Positions 10,893-23,646 of a DNA stretch of 64,000 bases are shown here, in pieces (position 1 is the stretch's first letter; each line of letters starts with the position of its first letter). The notes under the pieces are model-generated. The model made no database searches and was not told the DNA's origin. It saw nothing but the letters and a program-made list of their open reading frames with translations. Source of the DNA: Candida dubliniensis CD36 (Eukaryota; Ascomycota; Pichiomycetes; Serinales; Debaryomycetaceae); assembly GCF_000026945.1 (NCBI RefSeq), contig NC_012862.1:1418501-1482500 (forward strand), in the 5' to 3' direction. The position numbers and the translations under genes are program-made.

Positions 10893-12047
10893 TTACTGCA
10901 TTTCTGGCATACCATCATCTTTCCAACTACCCAGAAACATATGTTTTGCGTATGCCATTGGATCATGTGAATCTTTAGCGCCCATTTGATTGACATCAGG
11001 ACTAAATGAGGTAATGGGCAATATTAAAACATCATCTATAGCAATTGGTTGTTCCATGCCAGTGAACAATTCCCAATCAATTATTGTGGCCCATTTTTTT
11101 TTATTTTTGAAAACTTCTGGTGATTGTAAAATATTATTCATATATTCAAAAATTGTATCAGTGAAAATTCCAGGACCTGTCCAGTTCATAATATCACCAC
11201 CTTCATTCTTACCCAAAATTTTCTTCAATTGTCCCTTTTTATGTCTGGTTAAAGTAATATCAGTAATCTTAGCAATCAATTCACGCAACATTGGATGACC
11301 CTTTTTCAGTTGTATAGTCCATTGACAAAATTGGATTCTTCTAGCATACCAATCAGCCCAGTCTGGGCGATCTGGATCGGCTTCAATACCAACCACAAGC
11401 CCAGATCGATTCGTTTTTTCTAAAATCATCTCTGTGTTTGATATCCATTCATCAATTGGTTTCAATCCAACGGTATCGATATCCGTATATACCCCACCAC
11501 GGGCAAACAAAATCAAGTATCGGAAAAAATCTGCTTTTAAAATCGATTTCGGCATGATTTTATAAGCTTTAGCAACATCAGGAACTTGTGAATATAATTG
11601 TTCAACGAGCAAATCGCATTGTTTATCGGGGACAACATAATGCTTGTAATCAGGGTTTTTATCTGCCCAAGTTTGTTGATATTTCAAATATCTCTTAGGG
11701 AATGATTTATCATCAATACCGACTTTCCAAGTTTGCCAAATATTTTTAGGAAATGATTTGGTTTCATCATAAGGGAATTGATATGAAAGTTGTTGTCGAA
11801 GTGTTGATTCATCTGGTAAACTATATTTTTTATTTGGTTGGAAATTCAATCCTAATTCTTTCCAGTTCGAATTCAATTCTAATTCCTTTGCGAGCTGTAA
11901 TTTGGGTGAATTATATTCGGTTTTATGAGTCAACGATGGATTACTTAGAGACGAAATTAAGAAAAACGTTGTGACTATGACTATTATTCCTAAAATGGCT
12001 AGTTTTAGATGTCTATGAACCATTTTGGGTTCCCTTAGTTGTAGCAT
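10893..12047 (-). CDS. OCH1: Och1, initiating alpha-1,6-mannosyltransferase of the Golgi
   Basis: A 384-aa protein from the first in-frame ATG at 12045-12047; a second ATG lies eight codons in. It is a type II Golgi membrane protein: a short cytosolic tail, one transmembrane anchor at about residues 15-35 (LAILGIIVIVTTFFLISSL), a stem, then a GT32-family catalytic domain. The DXD motif that binds Mn2+/GDP-mannose is in GGVYTDIDTVG. The enzyme adds the first alpha-1,6-mannose to the N-glycan core, which starts the outer mannan chain on cell-wall proteins. The sequence agrees closely with my memory of C. albicans Och1, with several differences in the anchor region, which is one reason to keep a sister species open. 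It converges with REV3, the stops about 80 bp apart. Confidence 0.95.
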   Translation of the reverse strand: MLQLREPKMVHRHLKLAILGIIVIVTTFFLISSLSNPSLTHKTEYNSPKLQLAKELELNSNWKELGLNFQPNKKYSLPDESTLRQQLSYQFPYDETKSFPKNIWQTWKVGIDDKSFPKRYLKYQQTWADKNPDYKHYVVPDKQCDLLVEQLYSQVPDVAKAYKIMPKSILKADFFRYLILFARGGVYTDIDTVGLKPIDEWISNTEMILEKTNRSGLVVGIEADPDRPDWADWYARRIQFCQWTIQLKKGHPMLRELIAKITDITLTRHKKGQLKKILGKNEGGDIMNWTGPGIFTDTIFEYMNNILQSPEVFKNKKKWATIIDWELFTGMEQPIAIDDVLILPITSFSPDVNQMGAKDSHDPMAYAKHMFLGSWKDDGMPEMQ

Positions 12048-13287
12048 GGAGTCGGGAAATGTAATTGAAATATTTATTGCCAATAATTGAAACGTAAAAG
12101 GGAATGGAAGTACTAGTGGTATAGGATAAAAGTCTCGTGTCTAGTTGACCAAAATCAAAAAAAAAAAAAAAAAATCAAAAAAAAAAATTTTTGAAAAATG
12201 AAACAATAATTTCTTTTTAAGGCAAAATCAGGACAAGGAGAAAAAAAAAAGGCGCTCCCTCCAATTCTTGACAATTTGCCCTGAAAAAAGGACCAACTAA
12301 CGAAAAGAAGAAAAGAAAAGCAAAGACTACAAGAGAGCAAAAATCACCAAATATTTCACAACACAAGAGATATTTGTAATCAAAATGTATAATAAATATA
12401 TAAATATATATATAAGGAACCCGATGTCTAAATCAAAACTAAAATAGAATATTTAAGCAATACCAAAAAAAAAAAAACACACACACACAGCAATGAAAAA
12501 TTGAAATGAAAACAAATACTAAACATGAGAAACCCTCTTTCAATTTTCTCTTTTGGCAATCATTTCAAATCAATCTTTCCCATTTTACCTATTCTATTTT
12601 CATCTATCAAAAAAATATTATTATTAAAGTAATTATCATTAATGAATATAAGGCATTAGTTAACATGAATAAAAGAAATAAAAAAAAAAAAATAACTGAA
12701 CTAAAATGCCTTTTTCTTTCACCTCTTTCTCTCTCTATTATTATTTCCCAAATTAAATAACTATACTGGATGACAACTAATAATACAATTTATGAAAAAA
12801 CACAAAGTTTGCCCCGTTTATAAAATAATCAAAAGTAACAAAAATGAAGAAATATCAAACACAAATAAAAAAGCAAACTCTATAATATAACCATAAATCA
12901 TGAATATGCAAAACGCAAAAATTGTTTAATTAGTAGCATTCAGGAAATAATCCGTAAGGATAAAAAGCAAACAATCTCAAGATCAATGAAATAACTTTTT
13001 AAAATATATGAATATCTTGAAATCCAAATTAAATCTAACAAATAAATATGATTTAAATCAAAAATAATAGTAATAATGATAATAGTAGCAATAATAATAA
13101 TAATAATAAGGATAATTTTCTTGTTGGAAAACCAAATCAGAATAATTTACGATTGAGACATGGAGTTGTCGAAACTGAAAAATATAAAGCCCTCACAAAA
13201 GTTAACAAAAAAACAAAATTTAAACAATAAAGAAAAACAAACAAGCAATCAGTATATTGGTCTAACAATCACCAAATAACTGCAATC
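12048..13287. other. Intergenic: OCH1 promoter plus DED1 3' region
   Basis: A 1.24-kb AT-rich stretch between two minus-strand genes. It has poly-A runs (about 12157-12188 and 12465-12477), a short CA repeat after 12477, and an imperfect AAT/ATA repeat at about 13063-13110 close to the DED1 stop. The only ORF of note (12506-12760, plus strand) is low-complexity and not convincing. I saw no tRNA-like B-box. The right part presumably carries the DED1 3' UTR and the left part the OCH1 promoter. Confidence 0.5.
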
Positions 13288-15723
<2,436 letters not shown>

Positions 15724-16010
15724 TCAGTTTGCACTACCTTTCTTTTTAGCTTCTTTTGCACTTTGATTTGCTTTTTTTTTGCCATCACTGGTTGTCTGGT
15801 TTATCTTTATTGAAATCAATCCAATACTAAGGACTGCAATAGCCCCGAATGTTTTATTATAAGCCTTGTAAAACTCTGGATTACATATCATTGTTAAATG
15901 ATATCCGTTTCAAAATTGATAACAAAGCTTTTGAGAATGCTGATTTAGTTGTAAAAAATAAACCCACAAATAAGCATACTATCTATGAATTGGGTAACGT
16001 ATTTCGTCAT
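15724..16010 (-). CDS. Probable small spliced gene: 60-aa single-span membrane protein
   Basis: Predicted here from two exons. Exon 1 is 15980-16010 (ATG at 16008-16010, encoding MTKYVTQFID plus one base). The intron is 15876-15979 (104 nt), with GTATGC at its 5' end, AG at its 3' end (TCCAG) and a branch-like TTTAAC about 20 nt before the 3' site. Exon 2 is 15724-15875. The phases join exactly (1 + 2 bases), the combined codon is Lys, and the total is 183 nt including TGA. The product has one hydrophobic helix at about residues 18-33 (TFGAIAVLSIGLISIK) and then a Lys/Ala-rich polar tail (KKKANQSAKEAKKKGSAN). This layout suits a small mitochondrial or ER membrane protein. I do not recognise the family. 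The 104-nt intron has an in-frame stop, so a plain ORF search misses the gene. Confidence 0.6.
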
Positions 16011-16430
16011 TATAACCTATTACATATTTCTGGAGCATGATTTAATGGTGGTAGCGTATACACTGTATCTATGGATTCTAAAACTTAACATATATAAATT
16101 AAATTTCACAAATTCTCCTACAACTGATAATCTCAGAGAAATCACTGCCTCAAAAAATATTAAAGGATTCGTTCTAATATTCTAAAATAATGTTTATTGC
16201 AAATTTGAAGTTTCTATATATGTTGTACATTATGTAAACCAGCATTCTAATATGAAGTTAAGAGTCAACGTGACCTCAAAAGAAACGAATACCATAACAT
16301 TGGTCTTCCCTAAAAGTATGCATACACTCAAAGTTGCTCTTAGCCAGTGACAACTGCCACAATTACCAAAGAAAATTACATGGTGATGAGCATACTTTAC
16401 ATTTTTGGAGCTTGATGTTGTGGGTTGTCC
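16011..16430. other. Intergenic between the small spliced gene and the NAD kinase gene
   Basis: A 420-bp AT-rich stretch. It should contain the promoter of the small minus-strand gene and the 3' end of the NAD kinase gene, also minus strand. I saw no ORF, tRNA or strong repeat in it. Confidence 0.4.
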
Positions 16431-18224
16431 TTATGTTGTCGCATTAACATGTTCTTCATTACTTTCCTCGCTGGGAGTGGAACTAGAAGAATCGCGTTCA
16501 TTGTCAGTGTAATTAATATCAAAATCTTCAGTTATTTCATGTTCTTCATGATTTACCTCATCTTGTTCGCTTGATATATGTAAATTTTCCAAACGCTCAC
16601 TTTCAGCAATACTCTTTTGAGTTTCCGGTTTCAAATATGAACTAAACGGTTTTTGTTGTTCTCTGATGTTCCAATGTAAATTTCTACTAACAGAATCAAT
16701 ATATTCGGTTTTGGAAGACATCACTGTAGGCAATGGGAATGGTGAAGCTTGAATAGTGACATAATAGCCTTTCTTCAATTCAGTACGTACTTTACCATCA
16801 AACGAACACCATGCAGTGGCTCTACTGCTCAGTGGGACTTTGACCTTCAAAAACATTCCATCGGGTAATAGTATTGGTCTAAAAGACAAGGTATGGGGAC
16901 AAATTGGAGTGACGCTGATGGCACTCACACCGGGGTGTACTAAAGATCCACCAGCAGATAAAGAATAAGCAGTAGAACCAGTTGGGGTTGCTATAATCAA
17001 TCCATCAGCTTGTGCAACCGTTAACAATGATCCATCCCCGTATAGTTCCAAATGAGTAACATAGGGACTAGGTCCTCTATCAACCACCAATTCATTCAAC
17101 ACTTGTTGTTCACAAATCAATTTACCTTCATCAGTGTGTACGCGACAAGTGAATCGCATACGTAAATTTGCTTTAACTCCAGAATCAAAACATTTGTTCA
17201 ATACTGTTCTAAAAGCACTAAATTCAAAATTAGTTAAAAACCCTAATGAACCCAATGAAAATGAAAGTATAGGAGGGACAATTTTTTGAAACAAATTGGA
17301 AGCAAACAATACAGTACCATCACCACCTAATGTAATCACTAAATCGAAAAATTCTGGGTTTTTCGTAGTTAATTTTTTATTCCAATATTTCAATTTTTTA
17401 CAACCATTGGGATAATTTGTAATAATATCTTGAGGGTTAAATCTTTTCGATTTTTCTAATTTTTCATCAACATAAATTGTTATTTGAGGATGTTGACCCA
17501 AAATCCATTCGACAACTTCTTTTGTTAAATAAATAAGTCCATTATCTCTTGCTTTAGTAATAATCATAATGGCTCTAACATCCAATTGAATGGTTGCTCG
17601 CGATAAATTCTTGGCTAGCATCCTTACTCCATTGGCTGTTTCTGCTAATTCAGTATGTGATTTAACTGAACGCAATTCATCAGTAGATAAACGAGATAAA
17701 ACTTCTTTAGCAGCTCGATTATTGGCAGAGGCAATTTCTTCACATATCAATTTATTATGAATCCGTGGAGGCTCCCTCGTAAAGAAATCTTTTGGCGAAC
17801 TGCTCATACTGGAAACAGATGAAGTAGTGCTACCGAAGTCGGTGTATACATTAAGTTGATTGCGACTGAATCGTTGAGGATTGCTTCGGCGTTGAAATGA
17901 TGAGCTTTGTGTTCCTGGTTGTGTTACAGTTGAATTGTTATTATTTAACAGTAGTTGATGAAGTGGCTGAATGATATCTGTTGATAACGTAGATATGGAC
18001 GATGATGATGAATTGCCACTAGTTGTAAAAGTAGCAGCACGTATGGTTTGTGGCTCCGCTTTAGCTTCTGGTTGTGAATCTGGTTGCAGTTGCAGTTGCA
18101 GTTGCGGTTTTGGTTCTGGCTCAATAGGCATGGTAATGTTAGTTGAAGTTGGGTTAATGCTTATTGATGGAGTATCCAAGTTTTTCATTTGTGAAGACAA
18201 TTGGCTTTGAGTATTATGCGACAT
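16431..18224 (-). CDS. UTR1: NAD kinase, Utr1/Yef1 type
   Basis: A 597-aa protein from ATG 18222-18224; open frame continues 16 codons upstream but only from a TTG. It phosphorylates NAD+ to NADP+ using ATP, supplying cytosolic NADPH pathways. The N-terminal about 130 residues are low-complexity (Pro/Glu-Pro-Gln and Ser runs) and presumably regulatory. The catalytic domain (about 190-510) has the hallmark GGDGT motif in LVITLGGDGTVLFASN. It also has the NELVVDRGPSPYV segment and the DGLIIATPTGSTAYSLSAGG motif of the beta-sandwich domain. The acidic Ser/Glu-rich C-terminal tail (about 525-597) is likely disordered. The length suits the Utr1 class (about 530 aa) better than the mitochondrial Pos5. 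Confidence 0.92.
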   Translation of the reverse strand: MSHNTQSQLSSQMKNLDTPSISINPTSTNITMPIEPEPKPQLQLQLQPDSQPEAKAEPQTIRAATFTTSGNSSSSSISTLSTDIIQPLHQLLLNNNNSTVTQPGTQSSSFQRRSNPQRFSRNQLNVYTDFGSTTSSVSSMSSSPKDFFTREPPRIHNKLICEEIASANNRAAKEVLSRLSTDELRSVKSHTELAETANGVRMLAKNLSRATIQLDVRAIMIITKARDNGLIYLTKEVVEWILGQHPQITIYVDEKLEKSKRFNPQDIITNYPNGCKKLKYWNKKLTTKNPEFFDLVITLGGDGTVLFASNLFQKIVPPILSFSLGSLGFLTNFEFSAFRTVLNKCFDSGVKANLRMRFTCRVHTDEGKLICEQQVLNELVVDRGPSPYVTHLELYGDGSLLTVAQADGLIIATPTGSTAYSLSAGGSLVHPGVSAISVTPICPHTLSFRPILLPDGMFLKVKVPLSSRATAWCSFDGKVRTELKKGYYVTIQASPFPLPTVMSSKTEYIDSVSRNLHWNIREQQKPFSSYLKPETQKSIAESERLENLHISSEQDEVNHEEHEITEDFDINYTDNERDSSSSTPSEESNEEHVNATT

Positions 18225-19104
18225 AGGGAATTTGATTCTCTTTTTTTTTTCTTTGTTTGCTTGAATGTGCAAATTAAAACGGAGAAAGATAAATTATTTA
18301 TCAGTAAATCGGAATTGCTATTGTTCACTTTAATAGTATATGTAACTGTTAATTGCCCTTTAAAGTGTCAATTTATCTATTGATTGTCTAACTGGGATAA
18401 ATTTATTGACTGGAATAAAATATTTTTTTCCTCCTGGTTTACTTGGTTGCTTTTTATTTTTCAATGGATTGTGACTTTAATGATAAGGCAGTCGATATTA
18501 GTCATGTAATGGAATGGAAAATGAGGCAGGAACGACAACAACTGTTGGGGGGAGAAGAAAGAGCACTTCCTATCTTGAGTAAAACGGATAAAGCGAAACC
18601 AAAAAAAAAGAAAAATTTGACTTTGTTTAATCACAAGAATAATATTTCAACGCCTTTTTCTTTTTAATTGAAACTTTATTATAAACTTTACGAACTCTCT
18701 CAGTTGAAAAAAAAAACCTCAAATCCATATTCAACCCTAACTATTCTGTTGTTGGGTAATTCATACCTCTATTTATACTTTTTTCTTGATTGAAAAATAT
18801 TGGAGTTGTTCATTTTCTTATCGATATTTTTGCACCTCATTCAGAATTATTTTCATTTCTTCCCACACCACCGCACTCATTGAACCCTGGCGTCGCCGGG
18901 GACCAACAACAGCTTGAAGAGAACCTCGAAAAACTGTAATGACCAATACATTTATCAATTGGTTTTTCCTATACAGGTATCTAAATTGAATGAATGAATT
19001 AATGAATACAAAGTGTGAAAACAGCAATCAAAAAGAAGATCATAACTGTATAGCATTTTCAAAATGTAACTTGAATATATCTATATATGTATTTATTTCC
19101 GGAC
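18225..19104. other. Intergenic between the NAD kinase gene and GDA1
   Basis: An 880-bp stretch. It holds the NAD kinase promoter, a possible but unconvincing 67-codon plus-strand ORF (ATG 18464 to 18667, Lys-rich middle), and an isolated GC-rich hairpin at 18893-18909 in otherwise AT-rich DNA. The right end is the GDA1 3' region. No gene here is certain. Confidence 0.4.
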
Positions 19105-20889
19105 TTATTCAGTTTTATCTATTCTACATGTCCATTTTGCATTATTCTTATCCAACAATGGTAAAGAAGCTCCCAAACACCAACCCAATTCATTGTTATC
19201 AATAGTTTTAGCGGTTTTCAATTCTCTATGTAAAGGAATGTCATAACCAGTGTGCAACATGGCAGTTATGAATGATAAATCAAGACACCATTGGGGTTCT
19301 TCATTCAAGTTCTTAACGTGATCATCCAATAAAATATCTTTCCAAAAAGTTTCTCCTTGACACACTAGTTTACTTAAATCTTTCAATTCTTCAACACTAA
19401 ATGACGATGGCATTCCAATTGGATTAGTACGGTCATAAAAATATGAGAAAACGTACATATCAGAATTCTTGTTGAAAGTACGGGTTAATGATGGTTGGTG
19501 TACCCCATTGAAAGAGCATGGCTTTGAAGTACATTCGGCATCTTTGTTCAATACCTTTTCTGCAAGATATCTGCATTGAGAACCACCAGCTAATGTGGAA
19601 TCCTTTGAAGATGGCCCCTTCATGTTAACCACATAAAACTCATCTTCTCCTAATTCAACTTGAACGTCCTTTGCAATAACACCAGGTGGAATACATGGAT
19701 TGTTGACTTCAACAATAGCTTTGGCACCTTTAATTTCCTTTTTGGTATACTTTTGTAATTTCAATTCTGGCAACTTGTTCTTCAAAATCAATTGATTGAC
19801 CTTATTTCTGCCTTGCATTAATCCATAACCTAAATGAGAGAATTGATATAAAGTGTATTGATTGTCACCAAATGTGAAATGGTACTTGGTCTCACCATCA
19901 ACTGGAACTTCTTCAACTTTGTAATCCGGTTCAAATACAATTTGAGTAGATCCACCCCCTAAATCAAACACAGCAGCAGTTGGTAATTTTTCTTTACCAC
20001 CAATGTTCCCTAATAAATAATTGGCAGTGACCCAAGCATAAACACCTTCATCTTTACCATCCATAATAGAAATACCATCTCCAGGAACTACCGCAAATGG
20101 ATAATCTTTTTCTAAATGAGATCTAACTTCATCCAAAATGGCCTTAGATTTGGCTTCTCCTAATAATCTTAATCCAGCAGTTGCTTTGACAGCAACAGGT
20201 GTACAAGCTTGTTTATTTTTAGGGACTTTAGCTAAAGCCACGTCTAATAATGGATCTAATGATTTGGCAGCACCAACTGTGTCGGTATCAAAAGAACTCA
20301 AACCTGGTTTTAACATTTCAAATTTCTCACTTAATAATTGCGGTGGTTTAACACATGTATTAAATTCATAAACATGAACTCTTGATCCAGTTGAACCAGC
20401 ATCAATCATCACAACATAATCAACGTCATTACATTTCCCATTTTCCATAGACACTTCTTCTGGGGCGGTGATTTTGTTTTTAGATGACTCTTCTACTTTT
20501 GGTTCTCCCTTTTGGGTGTACTGTTGTTGTTGTTGATTTGGTTTAGAGTTCTTAGAAGTGTCTAGCTTATCGGCCAAGACTTTGTTTGATTTACCATCAA
20601 CTTTTTCATACGGTGGTTTCGTACCAGTATGAGAAGTTCCTTGTAACGTATTTTTTTCATCACCATTTTCGTCCTCTAATTGTTTTTGGTTTCCTTCCAT
20701 TTCCTTTTGTGGTGGTGGTACAGCAGCAGCGGGAGGAGGAGGAGGAACATTTGGTGAGTTTGATGCTGGTTTGTTAACTTGTAAAGCAGTACGGTCAACT
20801 AGGGAATGTTGTGAACTGGCAAAGAATGCGAATATACCAACAAGCCCAATGACCGCAATAATCAATCGTAAATTCCTAGGGTTTATCAT
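19105..20889 (-). CDS. GDA1: Gda1, Golgi guanosine diphosphatase
   Basis: A 594-aa protein of the apyrase (GDA1/CD39) family. It hydrolyses GDP left over from mannosyl transfer to GMP in the Golgi lumen. GMP then leaves in exchange for GDP-mannose, so the enzyme keeps O- and N-mannosylation running and is functionally tied to OCH1 in this window. A short cytosolic N terminus is followed by one transmembrane anchor (about residues 8-25), then a Pro/Gln/Lys-rich stem to about residue 150. The apyrase conserved regions are all present: [44 protein letters not shown] and [16 protein letters not shown]. The length agrees with C. albicans Gda1 (about 600 aa), which is longer than S. cerevisiae (518 aa) mainly in the stem. 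Confidence 0.96.
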   Translation of the reverse strand: MINPRNLRLIIAVIGLVGIFAFFASSQHSLVDRTALQVNKPASNSPNVPPPPPAAAVPPPQKEMEGNQKQLEDENGDEKNTLQGTSHTGTKPPYEKVDGKSNKVLADKLDTSKNSKPNQQQQQYTQKGEPKVEESSKNKITAPEEVSMENGKCNDVDYVVMIDAGSTGSRVHVYEFNTCVKPPQLLSEKFEMLKPGLSSFDTDTVGAAKSLDPLLDVALAKVPKNKQACTPVAVKATAGLRLLGEAKSKAILDEVRSHLEKDYPFAVVPGDGISIMDGKDEGVYAWVTANYLLGNIGGKEKLPTAAVFDLGGGSTQIVFEPDYKVEEVPVDGETKYHFTFGDNQYTLYQFSHLGYGLMQGRNKVNQLILKNKLPELKLQKYTKKEIKGAKAIVEVNNPCIPPGVIAKDVQVELGEDEFYVVNMKGPSSKDSTLAGGSQCRYLAEKVLNKDAECTSKPCSFNGVHQPSLTRTFNKNSDMYVFSYFYDRTNPIGMPSSFSVEELKDLSKLVCQGETFWKDILLDDHVKNLNEEPQWCLDLSFITAMLHTGYDIPLHRELKTAKTIDNNELGWCLGASLPLLDKNNAKWTCRIDKTE

Positions 20890-22419
20890 TGATCAAGAAC
20901 TTTTGAAATCAATAAAGATATTAATGTGATAATGTAAAATCAAAGAGTGGGAAAAAAGAATCGACAGAAGAATATTTTTTTTTTTTTTGAGTTATATTTT
21001 TCCGGTTGAATCAAATAATAGAATTTATAAGTTCGTGTGCTGTAAAAGTATATATGTTTGCGTCTGTTATTGTTACTGTTTCTGTATCTCTAATGGATGG
21101 TAGTAATAATTACATAGTAGTGAAAAATAAATTGAAAAAAAAAAAAAAAAAATGAAAAAGAAAAAGAAAAAGAAATTTGTACGTGTGCTTCTTCTTTATT
21201 TATTTTTAGTAATATTTGTGTCCATGCGTGTATATCTCAAAACCGTCAAGTTTTTTTTTACGTGTTTTTTGATAACATCTTCTAACAAATGGCTGTAGTT
21301 TAATAATATGCAGATCGATTACAATAGAAATTAATATACGCGCAAAATTCTGATACAACCTTAAACTTGATAAATGTTGCTATTGCTATCAGGTCAACTT
21401 AATGACAAAAGTAGATCAAATACTACCTTGTATCCGACCAATAGTACATTAGAAAAAAAAAAAAAAACAATTGGTTTCATCAAATCTTTCTAGGAGAACT
21501 CTTGCATGGTTACATGAGCGGTTTCGTTTTTGGGAAAGAAGTGATATTACACTAGCTTCAACACCTTCAACAGTAAACTGTGCTTTCATTATTTAAGGAC
21601 TAATTGATATGAGAAATATATAAATTAATAGAGCATTCTAATAAGAATTATTGTTTGGCTAGGAGAAAAGAGTTTTCGTGATTAGTTGATGAACAACAAA
21701 TTTTTTTTAAGAGAAAATTACAGCCAAAATTTTTCGAAAATCTGAAATGTTACTGTAATCATTTCCAAGCATAGATAAGTTTTCTTCAAGAATAAACAAG
21801 CAGTGTTGGAAAGAAAAAGACAGTTCCTACATAGTTTTGAATATTTCTGTGGTGGATGTGATATCCACAATTCCCCATGTAAAAGAGGATATTAGTAGTC
21901 ACTTCATACTGGTATACATTCATGTGACATAAAACAAATAGAATAATTGCAGTCGTTATATATAGACCAAGATAAATCGATAAATGAAACGGTTGGATTA
22001 AGCTAATATTTTTATTTATCCCACTGTAATCTAGATCTAAAGTTTCTTTTGTTTTTTTGCAACTTGAGAGTTTGAAAGCTTTTTTTTTTCTTTCTTTGAT
22101 TGTTCTTATTGAGAGAATGTTAGGGTTGTTCGCTTTTTTTTTTTCTGCCCATGTGGACCCACATGGACCCACATGGGGTGCGTGGTAGTAGTAGTAGTAG
22201 ATGCGTAGTGGTATGTTACAAAAAAGCAGCATATTTAAGCGAGTGGAATGAAATGTAACTCTTTAAAGAAAAATAATCCAAAACCTAAAGGAATTCTTCT
22301 TTCTTTATTCACTTTTGCTTTAATTTCTTCCATTCTAATGTATATCAGCATATTCCTTCAAAGTCAAATCAAATTGCAATTATAAATAACGAAGTCGAAA
22401 ACTTTTCTTTTTTTGCATC
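20890..22419. other. Long intergenic region: GDA1 promoter and upstream of the 408-aa gene
   Basis: A 1.53-kb AT-rich stretch between divergent genes. It holds several poly-A/T runs and a GC-rich block at about 22146-22186 built from CCCATGTGG and CCACATGGG arms. I judge the minus-strand ORF at 21786-22232 spurious: it runs through homopolymers and a (TAG)n run. A region this long between divergent genes in a compact yeast genome suggests extended regulatory DNA. Confidence 0.45.
22146..22175. repeat. Inverted repeat with CACATG E-box cores
   Basis: Perfect 9-bp arms CCCATGTGG and CCACATGGG, with an extra internal CCACATGG copy between them. The arms contain CACATG/CATGTG, an E-box core of the kind bound by bHLH regulators. 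It lies about 245-275 bp upstream of the ATG at 22420. Whether it binds protein or is simple repeat drift cannot be told from sequence. Confidence 0.4.
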
Positions 22420-23646
22420 ATGACATCTACTAAATCATCACCACTTTCAATGTTGTACCAAAAATTCCCCTTCAATCAATGTCTTGACGATCATTTGTTT
22501 GAAACAACAAATTTAATCAAACACGGCATCAACTTAACCATTCAAATGGGTACATTAACATTAAATGATATATCGTCTTGTGAACTAAGCTTACAAGCAA
22601 TGGATAAGCTATCGAAATCACCATCTGATAACCAAAATCAAATTTCTGAAACTAATACAGAAGACGTTGATTATCATATACCTCCAAGTCCCATATTAAT
22701 CCCTATCGAGCCACCAAAATCATCTATAAAGAGAAGAAATAGTAGCAACAGCAGTATTGGCAGCTTTACCACCACCAGTAGTTCACCAATAATGGATAAT
22801 CACACAACACGTTCTCTATCATCATCTGACATGTCATTACTAATATGCAGGAAGAAACTACAAAATATTATTGAAGAGTTTTTCATTACTATTTGCAATC
22901 AAAATGAAAAATTATACCAAGAAATAAGTAATTATGTTATCAACTCGATTGTACAGAATGAATCCAATTTGGAAAGTTTTTTGAGCAAAATTGTTAATCA
23001 TAAATATAAACGGGAATTAGTTGAAATCATCCAAACATTATTTATGGAAAAATATGAAGAGATCAAATTGGAAGAATTGATTGATTTTCTTAATAATTTG
23101 ATTAATTTGCGATTAGATTCAGTTAAGGACTTAAATGATCCTTCCGTTTACAAAATTTACTATAAGATTTGGAGGCTAAGTATAAATAATTATCGCTATT
23201 ATGATGAAGAATATTTTTTTGATTATTTCAATAATTCATTTAGCAATCTGGAGAATATTCTATTACAAAATGGATTTCTACTAAATTACAAGAGATTCAC
23301 TCATTATTTCAGCAAAGATTTAACAAATTACGATGACGATGACGATGACGACGACGAACAAGACAATGATGAGGATATAATTGGAAAAGAAGAATTGGCC
23401 CTTGTTGAGAACATTAACGATGACATTTCATACCAAAACAATACTGCACCCAACTCGCCCAATTATGCCTACAAGTATGAAAATACTGATACTCAACAAT
23501 TACTGTTGGATCCATTGGACCAGGACCATATTCCAAAACTGTTAAGATTTAATGAAGATATAGATATCATCAATATTAATCGGTACCTACCGGTAGATCA
23601 CGTTTTGTACAACCAATTTTTAGATCAATTAGAACAAAATAAATGA
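22420..23646 (+). CDS. Hypothetical 408-aa protein with an acidic Asp run
   Basis: The product is not recognised. Residues 1-75 are a fairly ordered start (MLYQKFPFNQCLDDHLFETT). Residues 85-140 are Ser/Pro-rich with RRNSSNSS, which looks like a phosphorylated linker. Residues about 145-300 are predicted mostly helical by eye, with repeated Asn/Ile/Leu/Tyr-rich stretches. A pure Asp run follows (residues about 305-312, encoded by GAT/GAC), then an acidic tail. There is no signal peptide, membrane span, zinc site or catalytic motif. Codon use looks like that of neighbouring genes, and the frame is long and intact, so I treat it as a real gene. It may be a fast-evolving lineage-specific protein. 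Confidence 0.7.
   Translation: MTSTKSSPLSMLYQKFPFNQCLDDHLFETTNLIKHGINLTIQMGTLTLNDISSCELSLQAMDKLSKSPSDNQNQISETNTEDVDYHIPPSPILIPIEPPKSSIKRRNSSNSSIGSFTTTSSSPIMDNHTTRSLSSSDMSLLICRKKLQNIIEEFFITICNQNEKLYQEISNYVINSIVQNESNLESFLSKIVNHKYKRELVEIIQTLFMEKYEEIKLEELIDFLNNLINLRLDSVKDLNDPSVYKIYYKIWRLSINNYRYYDEEYFFDYFNNSFSNLENILLQNGFLLNYKRFTHYFSKDLTNYDDDDDDDDEQDNDEDIIGKEELALVENINDDISYQNNTAPNSPNYAYKYENTDTQQLLLDPLDQDHIPKLLRFNEDIDIININRYLPVDHVLYNQFLDQLEQNK

Noticed and set aside
15849..16040. 63-codon plus-strand ORF upstream of DED1
   Set aside because: It overlaps the better-supported two-exon minus-strand gene and has no features of its own.
21786..22232. 148-codon minus-strand ORF between GDA1 and the 408-aa gene
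   Set aside because: It runs through homopolymer and TAG-repeat DNA (YYYYY, KKK runs), has no homologue I recognise, and overlaps the palindromic block.
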